NCBI GenBank assembly: GCA_973895155.1 | Contig: OZ316894.1 | Coordinates: 10,354,001-10,418,000 of the forward strand | Direction: 5' to 3' | DNA from: Marsupella aquatica | Taxonomy: Eukaryota; Marchantiophyta | DNA length: 64,000 nucleotides | Shown here: one piece after another, positions 10,216-23,587 of the stretch | Position numbering within the stretch: position 1 is the stretch's first letter | How the letters are laid out: each line of letters opens with the position of its first letter | The notes under the pieces: generated by a model | Database searches by the model: none | What the model was told of the DNA's origin: nothing | What the model saw: only the letters and a program-made list of their open reading frames with translations | Made by a program: the position numbers and the translations under genes

Positions 10216-13200
10216 TAGAAGTTTTCTATTGCATCCTTAAAAAAAGGAAATCACTAGATGTTACTTAAAAAATGATAACGGATGACATTCAATATGATAA
10301 ATGCATAATACATATAGAATGACAAATCATACATCTCTACATAAGGAATACAATCATCCAAAGATAATGGAAGTTACTCATAGATGTATTTTGAAAGAAC
10401 CAAATAGAAATCATGCTTTATTCATTAAGACTCAATGATTGAAAAGCTATGTGGGAAACACAATTTGGATAGTTTAATCAATGCATCTACAATGGAATGA
10501 GGGCACTCTTGACCATCTAATCCTGTAGCCTATCTTTAGCAATCTACGGTAGCTTATTGTGTTTCAACTCTATCAGAAATGTTCTAATTAAGAGTGACTT
10601 TCCTTGCTCACCACAAATTAATCACTATGTACAATTGATACAAAGACAATCCTGTACAACACACAAAAGGTGTGAGACATTGCAGTTCTCAATATGTCTC
10701 TATTATATGCAGTATTGACTATTAGAATGTTGGCTGCAACTGGTTAGACATAACTTACAACAATCAAATAAGTGACATGAAAAAATAACACACTCTAGTG
10801 ATCCTGTATTGCGGGCATTGTCTGAGAGGCAAGTACTTGTTATAAATTCCAAGAGGTACCTGCCCACAAGTCTTCGTCCTCCGTGTAGCTTGTGGAACTT
10901 GTTCAGCTTTCCATTATCAACATTCTCTTGCCCTCATCAAAATTATTGGCCAGATCCTCCAATTCCATCCCACTGTAGCATCCAGAGTCCAGTTCATTCC
11001 AACATTGCATTGGTAAGCTAGCCTTAATTATTGTCATCGCAAACTAACAAGTATCTGAATTCTGCTCTTTCCATCATGAGATAACATATCATTTGAGTCT
11101 TCAGGTTGCAGGATCTTTGCGAAGATGACAGCCAACATTGAAATTCTAAATTAGCATGCCAGACTTACCAAAAGACCTCTCAAAAATATCCTCTTGTCAC
11201 CAAAGTTGAACATAAACAATGCCAGCAACTTACTCATGTTTATCTAGGTCCTAGTCAAGAGCTTAATATCTAGTACCCATCAAAAGTGCAAGAACGCAAG
11301 TCGAGCAATGGGACCAAACCAATAAGTAAATTTGGAGAAGGGACTGCACCTTTCTAGGGTGGCACAGGGACCAATGGTACCTTTTATCCTCAAGTCCTTT
11401 GACAATCATTTCAAATATATCACTGCCAGCAAGTACAAAACAAAACATTAATTAATTTTTTATCAAAGCATCTGTCCCTACCAGAATTTCACATAAAAAG
11501 TAGATTCCTTCCTGGCTCGTCATCCAAAAAAACCAAGTGAACAAGTCAAAGATGAAGTTGGTTATTGGTTAGAGTAAATCCTTTCAAGTCAAACAAAGGG
11601 ATGCAGGACATGCAATTAGCTGCTTTGCTAAAATTTCTAGACTTTCATAATACTTGATATTTGAAAGCTTCATGATACTGGAAAACTGTGTCCTTGTCCA
11701 GGTCCTCACTAGATCTTATTGGATCTGAAATGTCCATTGACACTATGTGCAATATAAAATTTCAACTATCAATACAATATATACTACAATCTGGACAAAT
11801 GAATTGGACATATCCTGCAATGAAAGAAACCAGGATGGATTAAAAATTGGAGAAGCGAACATAAGCGCCTTTTCTAGGATGGCCCTGGGATATAGAGAGA
11901 TGTCTCTGCAATAGTAATTAGTTGCTAGAATTACTGAATCAGAAAATATTCCTAGCGAAGGAGGATCCCACAGGCTATCATATGGTTCTGTCAAATGTTA
12001 CAATGACACAATTAATAACTTGCAGCTTTCAATCGACTAAAAGCAGTAGAGAAGAAGTATATAGTAATACTCCTCATTCTCCTCTGTCCCATGTTGCACA
12101 TAGTAAATGCTCCAATATTTAATTTGTTGAGCTTTTGCAAAGGGATTCAAACTCTGAAATTATTCAGTTCACCAGAGCAGACACCCCAGCCAAAAACTCT
12201 GCCAATGCAGCAAAGCAAAGTAAAAGCCTTACCTTGCTTTTTAGTCACTGAGGCCACTTGAAGAGACCTGATCAAGAGACTCGCTCCTCCCAAATCTCTG
12301 CTAAAGGACCTGCAATGTCTTGAGAAGCTACATCCCACCAACACCATGGAATTAATAGAAGCAAGGACAATGAGGAAATTAAAGGACGATGAAACATACT
12401 CAGAGGAGCTCCAACTTACCAATGGTGGCAAGCTAGACTGTTCCCAAAGCTGACAAAAACGTTTGATGGCCCGGGTGAAACATACTATTCATGTGGGCAG
12501 AAGACTCACCAATAAATCCAAAACAACAACTTTGACATGCACCTAGACAGAAAATTGGTCTAGATTGTAATGGGTAATAAAAACGAAGCTCAACCGGGAG
12601 ACAAGTAGTGGAAACAGTGCTGTCTTAAATAGAAAAGCAGATACAATAAAGAGAGATAACCTTTAAAGTTAACTTGTCTAAAAAGCAAGGCAGATCCAGA
12701 TAGTGCATGCGGCAGGAGACATCACTTACGAATTGAGCAATTCAAGACTTGAAAAAGGGAAACAAAAAAGTGTCCCAAGCTGAAAAAGAGACGTCCCTTG
12801 TCCAACTTCCTTGGGCATTAAGAGTTGAAAAGTACTGTGGCCCGTCAACTGTCAGATTGAAACACAGAAGAATAAAGCAAGGTCTTTGATTGAATTTGCT
12901 TTGGCCATTCACTCTATCTCCATCTCCTGTGACTACGTAAATTACGATGATCAAATGTATTGCAGTTCAACAGCTAAAATCTAAGGGAAATATCCACTCA
13001 TGGCGCTCTCGTACCATCCACCTCCTTGCTGGCAATTCTTAGAGCCAATCATTTATAGATTTATAACCAACAAGCTGATTCGGCTACTGTACGTGACTGT
13101 CTTGTATAAGAAAATAATGTCTCAAACTTAGAAACTACAAGTGCAATGAAGGACGTACTGATTCGGGGATGAATATCAGAGGTCAAGTACCAGCACCGAA

Positions 13201-15250
13201 TGTAAAATCAATCTCGTGGAAGATAGATGAGCAATTAAACTGGCCAGTTGCATCCAAAATCTGTATGGCAAAACCTAAGTGGATGGCAGCGGCTGCCTGG
13301 AGAAAAGAGAAGGGGATCATATATAGCTCAATGCAGCTCCAAGCTGGGAGATTGGGGTGCAATAGCAAGGCGCCCGCAGCTGCAGCCAGCCACCTAATTA
13401 ATTACAATCAATTCTCCACTGAAATCTGTCATTTCCGTCGCCGTTGTACTCACCGAAGGTTCAAATTACGACTATCTCTACCTAGTGTAAAATAGTTTGC
13501 AGTTAATTACAGCTAAGTCAACATTAAGGCTGGACTCGGGCCTTTCTGCCCAGGAAAGCATACGCAAACCATTTCCATAGCTTTGAACATTTCCCGCAAC
13601 CAGAACACTCGAACATTGTGTTTCACCTGAGTCGCATCCCTTCCATTGAGACCCGTAGCTTTTCGCAAGTCATGAAAAAGTCTGCTCAGACGGACGCTGC
13701 TGACTCATTGCATTCATGGATACAGCAACTCAATTTATCTTCCCACAGATCAAATTGGAAATTGCAAAGTAAGGGCATAGCTGCAATTGGAGGCATGACC
13801 AGCTTCGGACATTGAAAGAATGGCTGATTGCAGCAAAGCACAACAAACCAGGGAACACTGATACCAGTTGAAGCAGTGATTTGACGGTCCATATGTGCAC
13901 GAGCCTGCCAACAAAGATAGCACAGACGTCAAATTGAAAGCCCATCTGCAGAGTCGAGTGGAGCAAAGGAATAATCAGTAGTTGAAAGAATCTAGCAGCA
14001 TGCTGGAGAAGGTTGGATCAAGCTATGGAAACATTGGGAGGGCAGAACAACTGAGAGATTTTGTCATGATACAATGAACATGCCGGAGTGATAGGGCACT
14101 AAGTCCAGTCTCCATGGCTAGAGAGCTTGAAGGTCTGGCAGCACCCAAAGAACTGAGCGCGCGCAACTATTTTCAAGAGTGGGAATTTTGAAAATACAGA
14201 GGGAAGTAGTTAAAGCCGTTTTACACTGTAAATCACTCCTTATGGACCTGTAAACTGACTATAAACCATTGTAAAGCTGGTTTTTAGAACCTAGAGTGAA
14301 CCCTAGTCAATTTGGATGACCTATGAAGTGCAAGGGTTGAATTTCAAAAATGAATTAGAAAGAAGAAGGAGTGATCACATTTACAAGAGTGTAAGTCCTG
14401 ACTTACAAACCCTATAAACAACTGTAAATGGGGTGCAAAGGAGGTGTAAACCAGCAATTTTACCCCCTTTCCAAGATCTGTAAGCCACCTTGTTGAGTAG
14501 TAGATTTTACCCGAAGGGCATTCTGAAATTGAATGCCAAACCCTGCAGGAAAAGGGGAAAATATTGGGTATTTTTTTATTTGGGGTACTTGTCAAAAAAC
14601 ATTGCCACCTAACATTAATTATCTACTGTGCATGACAAATTCTAAAATGTGGTACCCATCTATTATTTTAGATTATCAAACCTATCCGTAAAGGTGGTAC
14701 TTCTTTTGATACTTGTTTGGACAGAATTTTGGCTGATGCTACCCAAATTCATCTGACTTTTGATAGGATATGGAATTGCTACAGTATGGCTTCAAGGGAA
14801 TCCCAATGAAAATACTCATCCAAGATCGACTAGCTTTTTGTCCCACATCCTCTTGTTGGGTAGTGTGGTGTATACTGTACGTAGGAGCACTAGACCCTAG
14901 ACTAAAAGTTATGCTTTGTTGATGCTCCTCAATGACAAAAACAATGATCATGTCATTATAAATGACACCTTTGTCTATTTTGTAAACGCATGGATACAAT
15001 TCCATTAATTTTTTAGTAGTACATTTCCCCTTTCCACTTAACATGACTGCATATATATAATGTATGTTAAGGCAATTTTTTGGGTGATGGGTTATTTCTC
15101 AAAACTATGTGTATGCACTAGATCAAAATTTGTCAAGACTCGCAGATTAGTCAAATGCATCAATTAAATGGTATCATTCAGTGACGGTATCATAGTCATA
15201 TTCATTCCAAAATTAATGCTATAGTTAAATAACTCTTGCACTAAGAACCA
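10216..15250. other. CACTA interior, no confident gene
   Basis: Only short ORFs on both strands, several with a Leu-rich look (for example near 10860-10990 minus and 12280-12430), but none matches a family convincingly. They could be fragments of captured host exons. A cluster of TGTAAA/TTTACA motifs lies at about 14215-14480. Confidence 0.35.
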
Positions 15251-15259
15251 CCAATAAAT

Positions 15260-18200
15260 AAGAACAAGTATAGTGCCCCGCACCCTTCACATGGGTTGTG
15301 TGGTGTATGTAGATCTCCACAACACTTTGAGGCCCACCTCTAGACCTTAGTTCCAAATTGGCCATTTTTTGTGGTCTTAAATGACATCATGAAGGACCCC
15401 TCTAATGACCACATATGCAGTCATTTGGCTCATATGACCTCCAATGTGACAGCTCTAATGACCATTTTTCATATCACTGGCATTTATGACACCCCATTGT
15501 TCACAAATGACCCAATAAAGGGCCATCTATAGAGCCCCTTCTATATTCCTTTGCAAAATGAAAATAATATTTCAACCCCTAACACCCCACAAACACCACC
15601 AAGGCAAACACAGGGACGACACCCTTCCATTGGTGTGGCAACACCCCTAGTAGAGACAAAATTCAGTTCCATTTGCCTTTGGATGAGGTGATATCCCTAT
15701 TTCGTGACACTTTTGGCATATCCCTCTAAAGTGGTATGACTTGGGAGGGATTTAATTTCCCCAAAAATTTGCATCATGCCTTTGTGTCCACCAATTAAAA
15801 AAGCTAGACAACTGTAAGTCAAATGTAATTTACAAGTTCATACATAAATATAAATGTACGTTTGACTCAATGGACCTTCACTCATCATGGCCTACGAAAA
15901 GCTCCTAGAACCACAAGCTAGGGTCATTTGTGCTGGTCCATAATGACACCATGAGGACCTCTCTAATGATCACATATCCAGTCATTTGGTACATATGACC
16001 TCCAATATGACAGTCAAAATTACCCCAATTTGAGTCATTTTCATAATGACACACCATTGTTGCATATTGACCAAATAAACATTACAATAACGCCTCAGAA
16101 TGCCCCATCACTATTCATTTGCAAAACAGAGTATCCCCCATCCAAACACCAATACAAATATCACATAGTTACATGGAATGACGACAACCCTCCATTCTTG
16201 TTGCACTACCTCTTGGAGAGACCAAAAAAAAAAGGGTTCCATTTGCCTTTGGATAAGTGATATCCATTGATTGTCACTTTTTGGCAATTCACTCTAGAGT
16301 CATACTACTTGGGAGTGATTTCCCCAAGATTCCATCATGCCTTACGTAAATGCAAAACTATGCGTCAAAATTAATTATGGTGCACTAGTGGTAGGAGAAT
16401 AGTAAATATAGTGTTCCACACCTAGTGGAGGGGTTGTCAGCTCTATGTAAAGCCACATGGCACTCTAGGGCCCATCTCCAACCTCTAGCCCAAACTGGTC
16501 ATTTGTGCTAATCCTGAATGACTACACAAGGGACCCCTCTAATGACTACAAATACATTCTTTTGACACATATGACATCCCATATGACAATTTCAATGACC
16601 CTACATGTAGTCATTGGTAATTATGACATGCAATGGTTCACAAATGACCGAATGAAGACCCTTCGGGGGTTTCACTTTCACAAAAATGGCACATCATGTG
16701 CTACAAAGTAGATGGTTATTTTATTGGTTTGAAGGGAAGACTTAAGAATTTTCTGAGAAGAAAAATTGGGTCTTTTAAATCAAATATTCCAACTTTATAG
16801 GGGGTGAAAATTAAATATTTGTTCTTACATTTTAGGGGGTCCAAGGCCTAAAAATGTCGCAGGTGATGGGGAGGCATCCATATAGTGAGACCCCCGAGGA
16901 AGGCCCTAGTACCTCCAAAGCGAGCCCAATCTATATTTCTTGCAAAATTGGAATATTCCTAGCCTCTACCTCAAACCCGCACACACACCCTAGAGAGCAA
17001 AGCACTACGACCTTGCCCATTCCATTGATGTTGCACTATGTACCTCTTAGAGAGACCAAAAAATGTTTTAATTTGCATTTGGATAAGAAGGTACCATCCA
17101 TAATGACACTTTGGCAAATCACTCCAAAGTTGTATAACTTGGGAGTGATTTTTCCAAAGTTGCATCTTGCCTAAAGTAAACACAAAAACATGGCTCCAAA
17201 ATGTTTATAGCGCAACTAGTGGTCAGAGAATGACGAGTATAGTGTCCCGCACCTAGTGAAGGGGTTGTCAGCTCCATGTAGGGCCCCATGGCACTCTAGG
17301 GCCCACCTAAATCTCCTAGACCCAACAGGGTCATTTATGCTAGTCCATAATGACACCATGAGGGACCTCACTAATGACCACATATACAGTCATTTGGTCC
17401 AAATGACCTCCAATATGACTGCCAAAATTACTCTTACTGCAGTCATTGGCACTAATGACACACCATCAATAGAAAATGACCCAATGAAGATTACAACACC
17501 TACTCACAATGCCCCAACACTATTCTTTGCCAAACAGAGACTTATCCCCATCAAACACCAACACAAAAAGCACACAATTACATAGAAGGAGAACAATCTT
17601 CCATTGGCGTTGCACTACTTCTTGGAGAGACAAAACAAACGGCTCAATTTTCCTTTGGAAATGATGGTATGACTCTATGGTGACACTTTTGGCAAATCAC
17701 TCCAAAGTTGTATGACTTGGGAGTGATTTCCCCAAGGTTCCATCATGCCTAAAGTAAACACAAAAACATGGCTTCAAAGTGCTAATGGTGCAACAAGTGG
17801 TTGGAGAATAGCAAATATAGTATTTTGCACCTGGTGGAGGGGTTGCAAGCTGTATGTGGGGCCACATGGCACTCTAGGGCCCACCTCCAACGCTTAGTCA
17901 TTCATGCTTGTCTTCAATGACTGCACTATGGACCCCTCAAATGACAACAAGTCCAATCATTTGACTTATATGACATCCCATATGACCATTTCAATGACCC
18001 TACTTGTAATCATTGGCACTTATGACACGACTTTGTTAAAAAATGACTCAATGAAGGTCCTAGTATCTCCAGAGAGAGCCCACTCTAGATTCCTTGTAAA
18101 ATTGGAATATTCCTATACCTTTAAACATCGCACACATCATAGAGGGAAGCACCACTGTCACGCCCATTCCATGGGTGTTTCACTACCTCTTGGAGAGCCA

Positions 18201-20720
18201 AAACAAGGTTTCCTTTGCCTTTGGATCAATGAAATTCAACCATGGTGACACTTTTGGCAAGTCACTCCAAAGCCGTATGACTTGGGAGTGATTTCCCCAA
18301 GGTTCCATCATGCCTTAAGTAAACAAAAAAATATGGCTCCAAAGTGTTCATGGTGCAGCTAGTCATTGGACAATAGTGGGTATAGTGTCCCGCACTTAGT
18401 GGAGAGGTTGCCACCTTCATGCAGGGCCCCATGGCACACTAGGGCCCACCCAAAGCTCCTAGACCCAAAGGGTCATTTCTGCTGGTACATAATGACGATA
18501 TTTGTAGTCATTGGTATTTTTGAGACAAGTATATTCATAAGTGACGGAATGAAGGCCCTAGTACCTCCAAAAACAGCCCACTCTAGATTTCTTGCAAAAG
18601 TGGAATAAAACCCTAAACCCTTAAACCCTCATGCATATGCACCATAGAGGGAAGCACCACAACCATGCCCATTCCATTGTTGTAGCACTACCTCTTGGAG
18701 AAACAAAACAAATGGCTCCATTTGCCTTTGGAACATAAAATATTCATCCATGATGACGCTTTTGGCAAATCACTCCAAAGTTGTATACTTGGGGGTGATT
18801 TCCCCAAAGTTGCATCAACACCTTAGGTAAACACAAAAACATGTCTCAAGATTAATGATGGGTGCAACTACTGGCTGGAGAATAGTAAGTAGAGTGTCCA
18901 GCACCTTGTGAAGGGGTTGTTGGCCCCCCATGTAGTCCCTATCCCCAAACTGGTAATTTGTGCTTCTCCTAAATGACTGCACAAGGGACCCCTCAAATCA
19001 CCACAATTCATGTCATTTGGCTTATATGACATCCAATGTGACCATTTTAATGACCCTACTTGTAGTCATTGGTATTTATGACTGAACTTTGTTTGGAAAT
19101 GATCCAATGAAGGCCCTAGTACCTCCAAAGAGAGCCCGCTCTAGATTCCTTGCAAAATTGGAATATTCCTATAATTACCCTAAACCCGCACCCACACCAT
19201 ACAGGGAAGCACGACTCCCCTGCCCATTCCATTGGTGTAACACTACCTCTTGGAGAACCCAAAAACAACTTTTATTTGCCTTTGGATGTGATGGTATGCA
19301 TCCATGGTGACACTTTTGGCAAATCACTCCAAAGTCGTATGACTTGGGAGTGATTTCCCCAAAGGTGCATCATGCCTTAAGTAAATGCAAAGACATGTGT
19401 TCAAATTGCTAATGCTGCAACTAGTGGTTGGACAATGATGAGTATAGTGTCCCGCACCCAGTGGAGGGGATCTCACCTCTATGTGGGGCCACATGGCACT
19501 CAAGGGCCCACCTCCTGCCCCTAGCCCCAAACTGGTCATTTGTGCTTTTGCTTAATGACTACACAAGGGAACCCTCAAATGACCACAACTGCAGTCATTA
19601 GATTTATATGACTTCCCATATGACAGTTGTAATGACCCTACTTGTCGTCATTGGCGTTTATGACGGTCCATTGCTCACATATGACCCAATAAAGGCCCTA
19701 GTACCTCCAAAGAGAGCCCGCTTTAGATTCCTTGCAAGGTTGGAAATTTCTCTTCCCTAAACCCGCACCCACACCATACAGAGAAGCACGACTCCCCTGC
19801 CCATTCCATTGGTGCAGCACTACCTCTTGGAGAACCCAAAAACAACTTTTATTTGCCTTTGGATGTGATGGTATGCATCCATGGTGACACTTTTGGCAAA
19901 TCACTCCAAAGTCGTACGACTTGGGAGTGATTTCCCCAAAGGTGCATCATGCCTTAAGTAAATGCAAAGACATGTGTTCAAATTGCTAATGCTGCAACTA
20001 GTGGTTGGACAATGATGAGTATAGTGTCCCGCACCCAGTGGAGGGGTTCTCACCTCTATGTGGGGCCACATGGCACTCTAGGGCCCACGTCCTGCCCCTA
20101 GCCCCAAACTGGTCATTTGTGCTTTTGCTTAATGACTACACAAGGGAACCCTCAAATGACCACAACTGCAGTCATTAGACTTATATGACTTCCCATATGA
20201 CAGTTGTAATGACCCTACTTGTCGTCATTGGCGTTTATGACGGTCCATTGCTCACATATGACCCAATAAAGGCCCTAGTACCTCCAAAGAGAGCCCGCTT
20301 TAGATTCCTTGCAAGGTTGGAAATTTCTCTTCCCTAAACCTGCACCCACACCATACAGAGAAGCACGACTCCCCTGCCCATTCCATTGGTGCAACACTAC
20401 CTCTTGGAGAACCCAAAAACAACTTTTATTTGCCTTTGGATGTGATGGTATGCATCCATGGTGACACTTTTGGCAAATCACTCCAAAGTCATACGACTTG
20501 GGAGTGATTTTCCCAAAGGTGCATCATGCCTTAAGTAAATGCAAAGGCATGTGTTCAAATTGCTAATGCCATAACTAGTGGTTGGACAATGATGAGTATA
20601 GTATCCCGCACACAGTGGAGGGGTTCTCACCTCTATGTAGGGCCCATGACACACTCGGGCCCACCTTAAGCTCGTAGACCAAAAATTGTCATTTATGGTG
20701 GTCCACAATGACACCATGAG
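15260..20720. repeat. Internal tandem array, units of about 510-580 bp, rich in AATGAC
   Basis: An anchor phrase like TATAGTGTCCCGCACC recurs near 15271, 16411, 17241, 17818, 18381, 18892, 19445, 20020 and 20597, giving spacings of mostly 510-580 bp. The copies starting near 19445 and 20020 are nearly identical with a 577-bp offset. Each unit also carries CAAATCACTCCAAAGT, ATTCCATTGGTG and several AATGAC/GTCATT motifs. The unit is not coding. Confidence 0.9.
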
Positions 20721-21530
20721 GGATGTATTGAATGACAACTTATATAGTCATTTGGTCAAAATGACCTCTAATATGACTATTGACATTATCCTTATTGCAG
20801 TCATTGGCATTCTTCAATGACTCTACAATTATGACCGGTGTCTGGAATGACTATTAAGTATTTTAATCTTGATATCTCTTGGGTTCTTTAATGACTCTAT
20901 AAGTAGTCATTTATGCAATAAGTTCATAATGACTGTATGTTATTGTGAACATTGATATATCATGATTTTGAGATTGACCCTATATTTAGTCATTTATGCG
21001 ACAAGTCCATAATGACAGTATGTTGTTGTAAACACTGATATATGCTAATTTCAAGATTGACCCTAGAGTTAGTCATTTATGAGAGAAGTCCATAATGACG
21101 GTATGTTGTTGTAAACACTGATATATTCTTATTTTGAGAGTGACCCTAGATTTTGTCATTTAACACCGTTGGTTAAAATGACAGAAATATATTTTTGTCA
21201 TTTATCACCGTTGTCCAAAATGACCCAAATAGATTTTTGGTCATTTCAATCATTGTCCAAAGCGACTATAATGGTGCTAAACACTGATTTATCATGGTTG
21301 TTATTTATTGGGTCATTTAGGACATGTGTCTAAATTGACCATTTTAGGAAAATTGTGTCATTTTGGTCGCATCAGTCATTACAGACATTATACAAAATGA
21401 CGCAAAAGTTACCATTTTGTCATTTTAGTCTATTGGTCATTGTGGACAGTCATTCTCCCGTCATTCTTTTTGTGTCATTAGAAATTTTGGTCATTGATTC
21501 ATTTCCGTCATTAGATGATTGGTCATAAAG
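20690..21530. repeat. Right subterminal GTCATT/AATGAC repeats
   Basis: The 840 bp before the right terminus contain dozens of GTCATT and AATGAC motifs, several in the longer form GTCCAAAATGAC, mirroring the left subterminal region. Confidence 0.85.
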
Positions 21531-21550
21531 GGCCCTATTTTCTTCTAGTG

Positions 21551-21952
21551 GCTGTCAATACTTTGATCGTGATTTGGCTCTCCAAATCAGGGAGAAATAC
21601 TTTAGTAAGTCCTTCCAACAAAGGAAAGAGGAGGAAGTCTTGGCTATTCAGAATGCGCTCGACACATTAGAAGGGGAGAGGCTGTTAGGTGTTGAAGGCG
21701 TTCCAATCTGTTTGGAGGCATGTAAGGTGTTGCATGCCAAGAAAAAAACCCAATTCGATATTATGAAAAACAGGTTAGGGAAGGCCTTAAGATATCACAA
21801 CATGGCAATCTTGGGAAGACAAGGATGTCGGAAAGAGTTTCGCAGTCGTTGATGTCAATGAAAATGATTATTGATGAGAGTGCAGATAATCATCCTGCCA
21901 AACAGAGGACTCTGGCTGACAACTCAAGGGTTGGTCTCTGAGAGTTGCCAAC
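21551..21952 (+). pseudogene. DUF7869-type gene, segment after the CACTA insertion
   Basis: Directly after the GCT duplication the frame of the 5' part resumes with QYFDRDLALQIREKYFSKS, followed by a Glu/Lys-rich helix. The first frame ends at 21852, but a second frame overlaps it (MSERVSQSLMSMKMIIDESA, from about 21825) and stays open to about 21942. The second stretch fits the part of the family that precedes the catalytic-looking core, so a frameshift or splice lies near 21830. No known domain name applies to this piece alone. Confidence 0.5.
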
Positions 21953-23587
21953 AAGCCTCACTTGGGAGACAATGAGGGAGAGGGTAAATGATATAAACTG
22001 TAGTTTGCTATAGAGAACCAAAATAACTTTTTTACGTCTCTAAACTCGGTATTCGTTCCCGTTAAGAACAAGATTGGGTTGGTTTGATGTAATAAACTAA
22101 AAATAAAGCTTTAAGTTGTTGTGTCACACATAGTAATCAATCTTGACTACTTTAATTAGGTACTTTGAAGATCGCTCCACAGCGGTGAGCAGTTTTTGAT
22201 GATAACTCAACATCATATAACCATCAATTAAGCAAAAGGTTGCAATTAACAAAACACAAGGAAAAATCTCTTAGAGTATGCTTAAGGGAGTTTGGAATAT
22301 ACCAAGGTTACTCCTTAGACATAAGCAATAATGGAATGACTTTAAGGGAATTCAAATCCACACGGCTTTTCAGATCTAAACTGCATACTAGAGTATCCTT
22401 TTAAAATGCCGGCAACATGTCTTGACCTTTCTTCCTAAGTGATACTTAGTCAAGATCTAAAAGGATAAATACTTCAGCATTTAGATGGTACTAAGCAACA
22501 TGAAGGTGAAAACATCATTTCCAATGCAACTTAAACTCAATGGGTTAACTCTAAGAACTTGTGAGATTACAATGTGTCACCAAAGCGGAATCTGACATTA
22601 TAATTCATGAGATTCATAACTGAGGTTTTACTTCAAGTATTTGGGTTCCAAAATACAAGAAGGAGGTAAGTCCCTCCTAGGATTGCCTGCTCTGAACTTC
22701 AAAAAGTCCAAAATCACAAGGACAACACCAAGGGGCGACAAGTCATGTCTGACTTACTTACTTCTGCTTATTAGTAGTGGAAGGTACTTATAGTGAAAAA
22801 CATCGAGGAAAAACCCTTGGGGGTTGAAGAGTCATGACCGTTCAAAACCCTCAAAAAGTCAAAAATGAAAACTAAGTATGAAAAGGTCTAAAACTAACTA
22901 AGTTAAGTTTACCGTAGTATCGTAAGATCGTAATTCGTAAAAGCGTAGGTTCGTAAGATCATAAGATCGTAAGATCGTAAAGTCGTAGTCGCGGGAATTT
23001 AACGATAACCCTAAACTCAGCAAACTAAAGTATTTCTAACTTTCTAACTACAATCCAAAGTGATTGAGACTTTGCCAATGTGTTTTCCTATGTATAAGCT
23101 GTCTACTGAAAAAGACTTGATGAGTTTTGGAATCTTAAAACATGTCTAATAAAATCAAGCGGGGTACAGTAACTGAAACTGCCTCTGACACTTTAACAAA
23201 ATTGCAGGTTTGCTTCAGTCTTTTGGTTGTCGAATATCCTCTGGTTCTCTAATTTCTACTTTCCAAATAGTGCGCGTCCGAATAGCTTCCCTTACTTCAT
23301 CACAGTGAGGTTGATCCCGGATGTAAGGTAGACATCTCATCTATCTTCCCCAATACATAAGTGGCATCCTTTTCTCCAAAAAGCACTGGTTGATTCTGAT
23401 TGCTTCCCGTAAGATGCCTATGACATCTAAACAATTGCACGAGTTGGCGTAAAAAATGTAAGTTTAAGTGAACTTAAACTTTAGCGACCAGAAAATTTAA
23501 AAATTTGCACTTAATCTTAGCTTTTCAAGTTTACTGTATATCCACATAAACATTGCTCTCGGTCTAGGCCGGATATCTCAACCGACA
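21953..23587. other. Non-coding 1.6-kb block inside the DUF7869 gene
   Basis: It separates two colinear coding parts, so it is a large intron or an insertion. It contains a short CGTAAGAT repeat cluster (22917-22998). A stretch at 23210-23440 looks weakly coding on the minus strand. I found no terminal repeats that define an element. Confidence 0.4.

Larger units (their letters stand above)
9465..21550. mobile_element. Complete 12,086-bp CACTA element without recognisable transposase
   Basis: The left end at 9465 begins CACTAGTAGAAAACATGG and the right end, read on the minus strand from 21550, begins CACTAGAAGAAAATAGGG. Both are followed after a few bases by TTTATGAC. The 3-bp target duplication GCT is present at 9462-9464 and 21551-21553. 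Both subterminal regions are packed with GTCATT/AATGAC, and the same motif fills a long internal array. No TNP2 or TNPA-like ORF is visible, so the element is probably non-autonomous. The insertion splits a DUF7869 reading frame that continues across the duplication. Confidence 0.93.

Noticed and set aside
10809-13966. LRR-like gene fragments in the 12-kb CACTA
   Set aside because: Leu-rich phrases appear on both strands with stops and no repeating consensus; too weak to call captured LRR exons.
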